Part shown: one piece after another, positions 43,701 through 52,314 of the stretch | Position numbering within the stretch: the stretch's first letter is position 1 | Layout of the letters: every line of letters begins with the position of its first letter | Assembly: GCA_002492725.1 (NCBI GenBank) | Contig: DLAF01000071.1 | Span: 10,303-74,302 of the forward strand | Direction of reading: 5' to 3' | Length of the DNA: 64,000 bases | Origin: Lachnospiraceae bacterium UBA7054 | GTDB taxonomy: Bacteria > Bacillota > Clostridia > Lachnospirales > Lachnospiraceae | Notes under the pieces: model-generated | Told to the model about the DNA's origin: nothing | What the model saw: only the letters and a program-made list of their open reading frames with translations | Databases searched by the model: none | Made by a program: the position numbers and the translations under genes

Positions 43701-46700
43701 TGCAAAGGAAAACGCTTCTGCGACAGAGAATAAGAAGGCTCAGGATCTGTTTGCGGACGGGGCAAGCGTTTCATTCGGTGATGACGGCGTCGTGACTCTG
43801 ACAGCCAAACCCGGCGAAGCGGCAGCCGATGCAGTGAAACTGTGCGTGCTGAATAAGGAAAAAGGCGCGGAAGGCAAGGTGAACGATAAACCCTTAGAGG
43901 GCGGCGAGATCACAATCAATATTACGGATCCCGTTGTAAAGTCTGCGGATCTTGCGACCGTTACCGCAACGGAGGCATCCTCCTCCAACAGGAAGGTGAA
44001 GCTCAACCTGAATGTGAATCCGGCAAATAAGAAAGCTTTGATAGATGCGCCGATAATGGGTGAGTTATTCTACAGAGTTGAGATAAAGACCATAACGCCG
44101 GACATCAAAGAAGGCAAGGTTGAAGTCATTAAGGGCAACGATCTGGTGAAGTATGTGCCGATTTATAAAAACGGCAGCACCTACAGTGCGTCAGACTTTG
44201 CAAAGTATGTAGAGTTTGCGCCGATAGCGAAGTACACGGATAAAGATAATAAGGTGGTAGACCTCAACAATGCTAGGGTTGACATCCCGGGCACCATCGC
44301 TGTAACTGCAGAGGTAACGCTGGTACAGTCTTACGCATCGAATGATGAGGTAGACGGCGAGTTTGTGCCCGCACTTGTTCCTGCATCAAAGGATACTGCA
44401 TACGCGAAAGGTGCGACGGCATCTGCATCGCTTTCGACCAGGCGCCCCGTCTTTGAGACAAAGCTGTCTGTTAAGAAAGTGAACAACGCGACAGTGTTTA
44501 GCGGCCAGACGGCCGTGGTTGCGATTCCGACCTTCTCGAAGGATACCTCATACAATGAGGCATACACAGAGTTTGTCAACACAAAGACAGGAAAGTTATT
44601 GGGAAATCCCTGGAAGGCAAGTAATGGTACGGATCTGTTTGATACCTGGGTAGAGGGCGGTAATGTCTATGTATACGTCAATGAAAGCGTAAGAGTATCT
44701 GACTGGACCAAGAGGAGTCACACAGTATATGATGACAGTGCCATTAGTAGTAAGATCTACGAGGACGATTTCAAGAACCTCGGTGTAAAGATCGTTGCGC
44801 CCGCTCCGGAAGAGGGTTATGAAGCAACAGCGGTCGTGAAGCTGAACGTAAAGCAGGGTATCTACAAGATTGATGCAAATCGCAGCAAAGCGGCTCTGAC
44901 CCAGAAACTCTATCAGGATGCAAAAGGAACGGTGAAGTCCGTAAAGATCACACCGGAGTATAACAATGGCAACAGCAGTTATAAGCCCGCAAAGGCAGCT
45001 GTCACCTGGCAGATTACGGACGAGTACGGATATGGTACGGATAGCCTCGATGCGAACATCAAGATGGCAATCGCAGGCAAGAAACCTCTGATCAAAGTAA
45101 AGAACGGCACCGTGTCCGTGGATAAAAAGTTTGTAAGAAAAGCAAATGCGGAAGCAAACACCTTCTATGTGACGGCGAAAGCAAACGATTTTGCCGGTAA
45201 TGAGGTAAAGAAAACATTTACGTTTGTGATCACGGGTAAGAACCAGACCATCGGTAAGCTGGTGGTGGTGGATGGCAGCAACAAATCGCAGCCGGCGGCA
45301 TCCCTAAAGGCGGAAGACTTTAGAAATAAATCTCTGTATGTTGCGGCAGTAAAGCCAGGCGTGGATGATTCCGCAAAGAACTTTACTTACAACCCGGCAA
45401 CAGACTTTGTTCCCGTAACCTTTAAGGCAAGCGGCAAGCTTGTAACCGTAGGTGCTGCTGATGCGTCCAACTATAGGGCACCGCTTACCTTCTATAAGAA
45501 GGGCAAGACAAAGATTACCGCAACGACCGTAGACGGTGGAAAGGGCGCAGGGACGCAGGCAACGCTCGATTTAGTCGTGGCGGACTATGAGCAGCTTGGC
45601 CTGAAACTTGTGAGCTCAAGCGGTGTCACCACAGAGCCAGACAACAAGACGATCAAATATTTCGGCGGCAGCAATGAGCGTTATGCGCTGTATCTGCATT
45701 ATTATGACAGCGCTGATAAAAAATGGAAGCCCGATTACAATTATAAGAACGTCAAGATCAAGGTAGATGGCGGAAAGTTTGTGGCAAATCCTGACTGGAA
45801 AACCAGCGACAACCTGATCGGCTGGGCAGTCGTTGTCAACAAGGCGAGCGGCGAAGCATCTGTTACCGTGACAGATACCGCCAGCAAAAAGGAAACAAAA
45901 TACACCATCGGAAATGGCAGCAATGCGACGGTAAAGGCACCTTCCGTTAAACTGGTGGAGCCGAATAAGCTGACGGCTGACGACTATGAGGATCTGAAAT
46001 TCCAGGTAAAGACGTCTGACAAAAAGCTGGAAAACTATGCCGGTCAGTATGTGAAGATCACGCCTGACTATACGCTTACCAGGAATAAGAATTATGGTGC
46101 ATGGGATATTCTGGGATATAATTCCGCTAACGGTTATAAAGAAGACAAAGTGGGCGTTATCGAAAAGATCGACGAGAACGGTCAGTTTACGCTGGAGGAT
46201 GTAAACTTACAATACACAGGCACATACAAACTGGTAGCGACGGTCGGCGATCTTGACAAAGGCGAGTTTAAGGCGCTTGCAAAAGATGCAAAAGTAAGCT
46301 TAAAAGTGGCGAATCGGAAGTATGACGGTAAGTTGAAAGTCACGTCAAGCTATAAGCTGAATGAAAAGGGTGCGGCAATTGCGCAGATCCAGGTTAAGAC
46401 GGACAGTCTGTATTATGTTGGCGGTGCGCAGAACATCACAAAGCAGGCGAAGGAGCTGGGTGATGCGCATTCCAATAACTTCACCAAGTACTTTGAGGTG
46501 ATAAATAACTGGTCAGAGGATAACGACGACTTTGCTCCTCTGTGGAACAAGACCGCAGACTACGATGGAAACTATGCTTACATCAAAATGAAAGACGATC
46601 TGAGTGCGGCGGATATCGCTTACATCACCGGTCAGGTTCCGGAGACGGCAAAACAGGCAAAGGAAGACTGCGAAGGTTACATCACCGTGTGGAACGGTAC

Positions 46701-49242
46701 TTATCGGACAGATGTAAAAATCAAGATTTCCTTTAGCAAGAGCGTGAAGTACAGCGCGACGGCTCCGGCAGTTTATGCGAGTGCAAAGGCAGTCAAGCTG
46801 CCCGTGGAGATCTATTACGGTAAGACAAAGATGGATATCGCGTATGCTGAGCTTGACGGAACGAACAGCTTTACCGCAAAGCAACCTGTGCTAAAAGATG
46901 GGCAGATCACGCTGGAGAGCGTAGCAAATCTGGCGGCAAGCAATAAGCCATACGAAGTCAAGTTAAAAGTTCTGCCCTATGCGGCGGCGTACAACGCTGA
47001 TACCAAGGATACGAATGAGAAAGGCGCTGCGAAGGTAAAGGATCTGGTAGCGACCTATGGTGTACCTGTAACTTTAAAGGTAACCGTAAAAGAACTGGGC
47101 GCAGCTAAGATGATCAGCGCGAACATGAAAGTCAGCCTGAGCTCTGCCGCTTACACCGAAAAGAACGGGAACGGGTATGTGCAGGCAGCAAGCGGAAAGG
47201 GTAACTACGTTGTAAATATTCCTTATACGATCGCGGCTGATAACGGCGCTCTTGCAAGCAAAGATCCTGTTGCGGTAAAACTGGAAGGCAACGAGATTGG
47301 AAGCGGCAAAGATAAAATGACGCTCGTAACTGCAAGCGCAAAGGTTGTGGATAAGTATAACGGAAACGATGTAGTAGGGACGCAGAATGTCATCCAGCTG
47401 ACCGTGAGCAAGCAGGCAATCGAGTACTATAGCGGCTTGGCTAAAAAAGATAAACCCATCACGGGCTGGGGCAAGAAACTGAAAGTGCCTGTAACGGTAC
47501 AGCTGACAAACGCGAATAAAGAAAACGCGGCGCTTGAGACCCTGAACTTTGAGATCACCATGCCGAAGCAGCCTAAGACCTTCAAGGATGTGCAGGATAT
47601 CGTGAAGAATGCGGGAATCGAGAAATATCAGACCGCAAAGGCAGCCAAAGCGAGTGTGATTCTTACAAGCCTTATGGATAAGATCACAGCGAAACTAAAC
47701 AGCATTATCCCTGCGGACAGTGATGTAAAAGTAGAATCCCTTGGCGTAACGGGTGTGAAGCCCGATAAAGGTAGCGCTTCAACAGCGGCGACAGCAATCG
47801 TTGAGGAGGGAACTGCAATTGTCACCGTGAAGCTGAAGGATGTCGCAAACAAAGATGCTGAGGCATTTGAGCATAGCTGGACCTATAATAAGCTGGGTGT
47901 GAAGGCAACTACAACGGAGGTTGGAGACGTCAAGACGGCCACCACAGTGAAGAATGCAATCGACACCTTCCTTGACAGCTATGAGGTAAAGAACGAGACA
48001 ACGGCGGAGATCCTGGATACCGATATCAGAAGCGCTGAGGTGGATGATATCAAGAACAACATCGGAGATCGCAGAGGCAATGTCTCTATCAAGATCACGA
48101 AGTTTGTCAAGGTTCCTGCAACTACAAAAGCTGATGGATTGATAACCGTATCCATTCAGGTAAAGGATCTGCTGAATGGAACTGTGGCGCCGATTAATAA
48201 TAAGGAACTTACAATTAGCAGGCTGCAGAATATTGTCAATGCTTATGGTAAGATTAAAACTGCAGTTACCGGTGCAAACCTGACTACAATCATTCAGGAT
48301 TGCGGAAGCGATCCAGACCTCATCAATACGGAGATTCTGAAAGCGGCACAGGAAGCAGCTAAGAACCCCGGCATTACCGTAGCTTACAAGACGGATAGCT
48401 TCAAGTTTGTAAAGGCAATTGCAGTAGGCGGCGAGGACGAAGAAGGCGTTACCTTGGAAGATGGTCGCAAGGGAAGCTTGGCTTTCACCCTGCTGATCAC
48501 CGAGAACGGTCGTGAGAAAGAACTCGATGGAAGCGCAGAAATCCAGATCTCGGATGCAAGCAAATATGTAACGCTCGAAGAAGCGAAAGAAAAAGTATTT
48601 GCTAAAGTAGCAGAAGATAATGATGGCACGACAGTGGTTCTCGCCAGCCTGGCTACCGCTCTGGCGAGTGCGATCGATGCAGATGAGACAGAAGCAAATA
48701 ATAAGGAAACAATCAAGAACGCAGTAAAGGCTGAGGCTGAGAAAGCAGTCGATGGTACAACAGCAGGCAGTGTCTATGGTTACGAGGTAGAGGTTACTGA
48801 TATCGTTTATACCCTTCCTACCGCTGCCGCAAAAGCAACTGTAGCATTCAATGTGGTTGTGAAGTCAAAGAAGGGTACGGACAGCGAGACGATCGAAGTG
48901 ACAGAAACTAAGATTGGAACGGTAGATGCGACCAGAATGACAAAAGAGGAATTTGAGAATGCCTGGAAGGAAATGGAAGCAGCGATCAGCGGCGGACTTC
49001 CTACTAATAAAGCAGCTGCTTTGACGGAGATTGGGAACAAAGCCCAAGCTCTTGTATCGGGAACACAGGCGGGCGAGCTCAAAGGTGCTGCCACTTATGA
49101 GGCAAAGAGCGAAGCGACACCTACAACTGATGCAGACAGCAAAGTGACTGCACTAACAGGCGTGACAGTAGTTATTAAAGACAGTGAGGGAACGGTTATT
49201 TATACGACAGAAACGGCGAAAGATTTTACCTTCGCAAGTTAA
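40777..49242 (+). CDS. Giant Ig-like-repeat surface-type protein 1
   Basis: 2821 residues. The frame opens with GTG at 40777; an in-frame TGA lies 9 nt upstream. Residues 1-110 are a Glu/Ser/Thr/Asp-rich linker, as usually follows a signal peptide, but no signal peptide exists. Residue 110 onward is beta-rich, with V-T-F-T-N-G-C-V-N early and many Ig-like/Big-type modules. A block near 1265 (E-F-V-N-T-K-T-G-K-L-L-G) matches the paralogue. The last 500 residues hold roughly 100-residue repeats with an A-L-x-x-I-x-x-x-A helix and a beta part. No LPxTG, no C-terminal helix and very few Cys. Either a silent cassette, or secreted by an unknown route. Function unknown; adhesion is a guess. Confidence 0.75.
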   Translation: MTEVDTEEKSEESTSEPEQIEKEEKDEIVPAENSETDVIDNAGDTTPDTSSEKKGSSEKTPEGDADAEISSGEINAAEATEASVEVITLVDAKDAENKDILATSNASDVEVTFTNGCVNDGKLVAGKDLTFKIEPGVGRVLDKWGYVLSGDKSQDPKAATALTHGTELKIPNGTLLPKGKEAQSVKIYVKTKAATYDVGFTGDNADVYEIVSEGDNAGKLKKDKVAANAKFEITHGEFKEFAVVVADAKILDEDGIKLNNTTVDHEEAAEFDQVDSTEKVSAFKIEVDPSAYGLGSNNIKTEAAVSITVRDAYQLSVTDVAAPANAALKVHSGTDTSLVKMAANGKFTTTDLTEDKKEEYAEKSLAFAVKPAANYMITSVTAEVTDSKGAKADVEVSEGSEVTEDGDNKGNIEYTISLDQTALELTDNKTVSITIETALDDSDENDAIHRISFEAAEGSDLRNVTVKGTPKGGTEETLTDLTKTVRITEDDYTIEVTANAGYALTKGDKGEGGNLDADNAEEAALDGKAFVTISETRKYGSGEDVITPDPIVYKTEAAAAGIKINLKGSDTKYEDGAETAKSYVVLSATVTIGVSEIKNTDEKLIAFVDGLGTEDKASYTITNTAGVLKDEYAPSVYASLDNTYAIAKSVDLLTFSVTSANTPEVKLSIDATESTLKPLTSEGGVYTYSVPTNRLTEDTGKVNKIVIAKELGAEKTVSVNIDKAANLESTTGFVYKVDGTAKSETLSNGDNTLTNKAKVGQEVELVFTAAKNVTFGEIVATMGEEALTATTGKDEDGLNTATIKTVVKDAITVSVKTNAPYYVELSTAAESSLVQEEDGSYTVNYNETNILVDLKAADTGVDAAFYDIAVKDGSATAVTSAKIDGNSAKIEKIDPKEWGKTLTIEVQRTQDKAEKYSATLKVSAASDQVTVTDLATGEVVKKDVPVNLRRDSQISFRIDPKSGANREDLKLEIRAAKENASATENKKAQDLFADGASVSFGDDGVVTLTAKPGEAAADAVKLCVLNKEKGAEGKVNDKPLEGGEITINITDPVVKSADLATVTATEASSSNRKVKLNLNVNPANKKALIDAPIMGELFYRVEIKTITPDIKEGKVEVIKGNDLVKYVPIYKNGSTYSASDFAKYVEFAPIAKYTDKDNKVVDLNNARVDIPGTIAVTAEVTLVQSYASNDEVDGEFVPALVPASKDTAYAKGATASASLSTRRPVFETKLSVKKVNNATVFSGQTAVVAIPTFSKDTSYNEAYTEFVNTKTGKLLGNPWKASNGTDLFDTWVEGGNVYVYVNESVRVSDWTKRSHTVYDDSAISSKIYEDDFKNLGVKIVAPAPEEGYEATAVVKLNVKQGIYKIDANRSKAALTQKLYQDAKGTVKSVKITPEYNNGNSSYKPAKAAVTWQITDEYGYGTDSLDANIKMAIAGKKPLIKVKNGTVSVDKKFVRKANAEANTFYVTAKANDFAGNEVKKTFTFVITGKNQTIGKLVVVDGSNKSQPAASLKAEDFRNKSLYVAAVKPGVDDSAKNFTYNPATDFVPVTFKASGKLVTVGAADASNYRAPLTFYKKGKTKITATTVDGGKGAGTQATLDLVVADYEQLGLKLVSSSGVTTEPDNKTIKYFGGSNERYALYLHYYDSADKKWKPDYNYKNVKIKVDGGKFVANPDWKTSDNLIGWAVVVNKASGEASVTVTDTASKKETKYTIGNGSNATVKAPSVKLVEPNKLTADDYEDLKFQVKTSDKKLENYAGQYVKITPDYTLTRNKNYGAWDILGYNSANGYKEDKVGVIEKIDENGQFTLEDVNLQYTGTYKLVATVGDLDKGEFKALAKDAKVSLKVANRKYDGKLKVTSSYKLNEKGAAIAQIQVKTDSLYYVGGAQNITKQAKELGDAHSNNFTKYFEVINNWSEDNDDFAPLWNKTADYDGNYAYIKMKDDLSAADIAYITGQVPETAKQAKEDCEGYITVWNGTYRTDVKIKISFSKSVKYSATAPAVYASAKAVKLPVEIYYGKTKMDIAYAELDGTNSFTAKQPVLKDGQITLESVANLAASNKPYEVKLKVLPYAAAYNADTKDTNEKGAAKVKDLVATYGVPVTLKVTVKELGAAKMISANMKVSLSSAAYTEKNGNGYVQAASGKGNYVVNIPYTIAADNGALASKDPVAVKLEGNEIGSGKDKMTLVTASAKVVDKYNGNDVVGTQNVIQLTVSKQAIEYYSGLAKKDKPITGWGKKLKVPVTVQLTNANKENAALETLNFEITMPKQPKTFKDVQDIVKNAGIEKYQTAKAAKASVILTSLMDKITAKLNSIIPADSDVKVESLGVTGVKPDKGSASTAATAIVEEGTAIVTVKLKDVANKDAEAFEHSWTYNKLGVKATTTEVGDVKTATTVKNAIDTFLDSYEVKNETTAEILDTDIRSAEVDDIKNNIGDRRGNVSIKITKFVKVPATTKADGLITVSIQVKDLLNGTVAPINNKELTISRLQNIVNAYGKIKTAVTGANLTTIIQDCGSDPDLINTEILKAAQEAAKNPGITVAYKTDSFKFVKAIAVGGEDEEGVTLEDGRKGSLAFTLLITENGREKELDGSAEIQISDASKYVTLEEAKEKVFAKVAEDNDGTTVVLASLATALASAIDADETEANNKETIKNAVKAEAEKAVDGTTAGSVYGYEVEVTDIVYTLPTAAAKATVAFNVVVKSKKGTDSETIEVTETKIGTVDATRMTKEEFENAWKEMEAAISGGLPTNKAAALTEIGNKAQALVSGTQAGELKGAATYEAKSEATPTTDADSKVTALTGVTVVIKDSEGTVIYTTETAKDFTFAS

Positions 49243-49334
49243 TGGCGTTACCGTGAACCTGCGTGTTTTACAACTAAAAATGCTGCGCAGATAAAAAGAT
49301 CCTTTTTATTGCAAAGCAAGCAAGAATAAGTGAG

Positions 49335-49365
49335 AGGCGGCGGGAAAAATCCTGCCGCCTTGTCT
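49335..49365 (+). terminator. Terminator of giant gene 1
   Basis: AGGCGGCGGGA - AAAA - TCCTGCCGCCT followed by TGTCTTTGT, 93 nt after the stop. The stretch 49366-49593 shows no gene; TATAAT at 49460-49465 may serve the next gene but lacks a good -35. Confidence 0.8.
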
Positions 49366-49593
49366 TTGTGTACAACAGATACTTGGATTTACAGTAAAAC
49401 TTCCTGTGCTATAAATAACGTTGGTTTATCAATCGAGTTAAAAGCAAAGGCTATGACTATATAATACGATGGGATAGCGAAAATATTTTCATGAGCTTCA
49501 ATTAGCTGGCAAGAATTCAAATATCATATAAGTGTAAAAAAGGTGAAGATGATAAGTTGTATGATGTTTGCAAACGAATGAAGGGGAATATAT

Positions 49594-50226
49594 ATGGATA
49601 AGAAAAGCATGGATGAAAAGAGTCTTTTTTGGACGAGGCTGGGCGTCATCATAAGTATTATTGGAAACTATAAGGTGATAGTGGGGATTTTTGTAATATT
49701 GCTAGGTCTTGGAGTGTCCTCAATTAATAGAGATAAGGATAGTACTACAGAGACGTTGTCTGGCAGCGATTATCAGCCAATAGATCCGGACAATGACAGA
49801 CCAATAAATCCGGGCGATGTCGAAACAGCAAATCCAGACGTTAGTAGCGATACAATGACTTTGAAAATTACCATTAACCCGAATATTCAACTCCATGACA
49901 ATTTTTATTATGAATATCCGGATCCCCTTGATCCGTCCAGAAATTATATTGTAGATTTTGGGCGGGGGATTTCCGGCACATTTTCCTATTCAAGGGCATT
50001 GACCCAAGAAGAACGTGCAAACTGGGGGCATGGCGGTAAGCTATATGATGAAAATGGTAACGAGGTTGGCGAGGAAGGAAACTGGCCAACTTTCTGGTCT
50101 GATCCCGACGGAAGATTTGCCGTAGAATTTCCCGAAAATTTCCCTGCCGGGCACTATATTTATGAGATTGACCACGTCATTTCAAACTGTCTTATTTCAG
50201 ATCGAATCGCGTTTGATAATGTATAG
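49594..50226 (+). CDS. Single-pass membrane protein of unknown function
   Basis: 210 residues. A charged N-terminus (K-K-S-M-D-E-K) is followed by a hydrophobic stretch at about 17-42. An Asp/Pro/Asn-rich linker (D-P-D-N-D-R-P-I-N-P-G-D) runs to about 85. The extracellular domain then has N-F-Y-Y-E-Y-P-D-P-L-D, F-S-Y-S-R-A-L-T and a final A-G-H-Y-I-Y-E-I. I do not recognise the family. AAGGGGA lies 7 nt before the ATG. It sits alone between giant gene 1 and the AbiE genes, in AT-rich DNA, and could be cargo of a transferred segment. Confidence 0.7.
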   Translation: MDKKSMDEKSLFWTRLGVIISIIGNYKVIVGIFVILLGLGVSSINRDKDSTTETLSGSDYQPIDPDNDRPINPGDVETANPDVSSDTMTLKITINPNIQLHDNFYYEYPDPLDPSRNYIVDFGRGISGTFSYSRALTQEERANWGHGGKLYDENGNEVGEEGNWPTFWSDPDGRFAVEFPENFPAGHYIYEIDHVISNCLISDRIAFDNV

Positions 50227-50295
50227 GGTAGTTGTAACAGTTATACGGGGAGATAAATATCTCGAAGCAGCAATCGGGAATATCCGCTGGGAGAC

Positions 50296-51252
50296 TCATC
50301 CGTTAACTTTCCCCAATTCAGTCTGCAGCTTCCCCCACTGTTCTACAACAAACGAAAATGGTTCGCGATCATCATCGGTAAAAATATAATTTTTCTGCAT
50401 TTGTTCATATGCGCTGCATAAGCCGTTGTTTTCCGGTAACCCGCGAAAAATTTGAAAGTCGGAAAACGACCTGTCGGCAAGGCTGCTCCCCGTTCGTCTT
50501 GTCTCCTCCAGTCGCTTGTAGCTTATCATCCGATTTAAAAGTTTTGCGTCCCGAAGCATATCGCGGATAATCGGCAGATCAAGCACGACACTCACGTCAT
50601 AAATATGTTTTGCCGTATCAAAGTACATGGCACGCTCAAAGTAAAATTCCGCGGCAAATATCTTATCGACAAAGATACGTTCCAGACAGATGGTCTTGAC
50701 GGCAAAGGGAGCGACAGAATACTGCTGCCGCAGGATCGTTCTCTGCTCGTCCGTGGCGAAGGTATAGATTATGGGTTCAATCTCCATGGAGGAAAAAGGT
50801 TCGCTGACGGTAAACGATGTTCCTTCTACCTTGACATAACCAAATCGCTGGAGTGGATCGGTTATATCGACCGCCGCTGCGGGCGTATAGTCATAGACCG
50901 CCGTAATGCTTCCTTTTCGGTCGCATTCCAACTCCTTTGCAAAGGTTCTTGGAAGGGAACGGTATTTCTTGGTCGCAGCCTCAAGGCGTTTCTTTGCCTG
51001 GCTGTTATTACATCCCTCAACATCTATGGTCAGGTCGACGTCTTCCGAAAAACGGCGGATGCTCTTTTGCGCCTTATACAAAGCGGTGCCGCCCTTAAAG
51101 TAGACCGGAAGCGTATCCTGCTTTTGCGCCAGCTCCTTCAAAAGCAATGTGACATAGTAGTCCTTTTCCAGAATGTCCTCCCGAATGCCGGTAACTTCGT
51201 GGACAATTTCAAGCATATTTAAAAAGGATAATCTATCCTCGTGCAGTCTCAT
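50296..51252 (-). CDS. abiEii: AbiEii-type nucleotidyltransferase toxin
   Basis: 318 residues of the DUF1814/AbiEii family: type IV TA toxins that transfer nucleotides, in studied members to tRNA. The motifs are Y-F-K-G-G-T-A-L-Y-K and R-R-F-S-E-D-V-D-L-T-I-D (the DxD metal site) early, then K-T-I-C-L-E-R-I-F-V-D-K-I-F-A and F-D-T-A-K-H-I-Y-D in the middle. Start at 51252, with GGAGG 5 nt upstream; the gene overlaps the antitoxin gene by 20 nt. The C-terminus stops 69 nt from the convergent membrane-protein gene. Confidence 0.9.
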   Translation of the reverse strand: MRLHEDRLSFLNMLEIVHEVTGIREDILEKDYYVTLLLKELAQKQDTLPVYFKGGTALYKAQKSIRRFSEDVDLTIDVEGCNNSQAKKRLEAATKKYRSLPRTFAKELECDRKGSITAVYDYTPAAAVDITDPLQRFGYVKVEGTSFTVSEPFSSMEIEPIIYTFATDEQRTILRQQYSVAPFAVKTICLERIFVDKIFAAEFYFERAMYFDTAKHIYDVSVVLDLPIIRDMLRDAKLLNRMISYKRLEETRRTGSSLADRSFSDFQIFRGLPENNGLCSAYEQMQKNYIFTDDDREPFSFVVEQWGKLQTELGKVNG

Positions 51253-51901
51253 AAAGTCCTCCAAACATGATGTCGATCGTTTTTAGAAGTGTCTTCGGGT
51301 GGTAGTATCTCCTTGCAATAAGAATGAGGAGTTTCGGATCGAGCTGCATTCTCTCGGCAGCTTCGCGAATGAGCGCTTCCGGATGCTCGGCATCCACCGG
51401 CGCATTTTCCGATTCTCTGATTGCATCCAACAGCTGCAGATAACGGTAATTGGAATGGTCAATCTTTACAACGGGTTTTCTGACCTCAATCCGCATACCG
51501 TTCGGTACGCGCCTGCCATATCGATTCGTGGCGAAACAGCGCCGCGCAGGCATCTGAGACACCAGACCAAGACGGTTTAGAAGGGATAAGCCCGTCTCGT
51601 AACCGATCACTTCGTCTTCATGATAAAGGAGCTGCCTGTAAAACAGGGTTTCTCTATTTGGCGTATAATACCCGAATGCCGTCTTGATCCTGCGACAGTA
51701 AACGCCCTTTTCAATCCTTGCAATCCGTCCGCTTTTTTCCAGTCTGGCCATATTGACATTGACTGCCTTTTTAATATTCGTTACGGGCAGTCCGGTTTCT
51801 TTGGCAACGTAACGGGCTGCTTCGGAAGTCAGGATCGGCTGATCGGTCTTTTGTCCGTTCAGATACCGGAGCAGGATCTCTTTATATCCGATGTTGTTCA
51901 T
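51233..51901 (-). CDS. abiEi: AbiEi-type antitoxin (DUF6088-like)
   Basis: 222 residues. The N-terminal winged helix has T-S-E-A-A-R-Y-V-A-K-E-T-G-L-P-V-T-N-I given as motif order and L-E-K-S-G-R-I-A-R-I-E-K-G-V-Y. The C-terminal part has Y-E-T-G-L-S-L-L-N-R-L-G-L and V-P-N-G-M-R-I-E-V. It matches AbiEi antitoxins, which repress their operon and neutralise AbiEii indirectly. Start at 51901: GGAGGAAAAA precedes M-N-N-I-G-Y; an in-frame ATG at 51913 is also possible. First gene of the operon. Confidence 0.85.
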   Translation of the reverse strand: MNNIGYKEILLRYLNGQKTDQPILTSEAARYVAKETGLPVTNIKKAVNVNMARLEKSGRIARIEKGVYCRRIKTAFGYYTPNRETLFYRQLLYHEDEVIGYETGLSLLNRLGLVSQMPARRCFATNRYGRRVPNGMRIEVRKPVVKIDHSNYRYLQLLDAIRESENAPVDAEHPEALIREAAERMQLDPKLLILIARRYYHPKTLLKTIDIMFGGLYETARG

Positions 51902-51990
51902 TTTTTCCTCCATTTTTTGATTTTCTCCTTTCAGAGGATAAATCATCAACTGTTATTATTATTACAATCCGCGAAAGATATTATGACTAT

Positions 51991-52019
51991 ATAATAACAA
52001 GATAGGAACAATTAGTCAA
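51991..52019 (-). promoter_or_regulatory. Promoter of the AbiE operon
   Basis: On the minus strand TTGACT (52019-52014), 17-nt spacer, TATTAT (51996-51991), about 90 nt before the antitoxin start. It lies 53 bp from the left edge of leader copy B. Confidence 0.6.
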
Positions 52020-52071
52020 TGCAATTAGCGCCTGTAAATTTTTTATAATAATAACTGTTTTTGCTTTATTA

Positions 52072-52314
52072 GTAACACATTAGTAACACAAAATCTCCCT
52101 CCAAATCCCCCTTCACCCCGCTCCACTCGCGGGTTTAAAAATTTAATGAAAATTTTATCAGTTACAAATTAGTAACAAAATTCATTGGTACGCACGCAAA
52201 TTATCATGATTTAGAATAACGAACGCGTTTGCAAAGGCCATCAAAGGAGCATAAATACAGGACTTTTGGAGACTCAACAAGTTTAGCGGCGATTTTTGAT
52301 GTGATGTGACGGAG
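52072..52314 (+). repeat. 243-bp leader repeat, copy B (before giant gene 2)
   Basis: Direct-orientation copy of 40543-40785 with the same length. It carries one more TTAGTAACA just before its left edge (three in all). The differences cluster in the left 60 bp and the right 40 bp; the middle 130 bp (TTTTATCAG to AAATAC) is unchanged. As in copy A, the frame of the giant gene has a TGA nine bases before GTG and the 26-codon frame again ends at the GTGA overlap. Confidence 0.9.

Noticed and set aside
40543..52314. Leader copies as template/variable repeats of a diversity-generating retroelement
   Set aside because: The differences between the copies are mixed (G/A, A/T, T/C, C/A, G/T) and not confined to adenines, and no reverse transcriptase gene is in the window.
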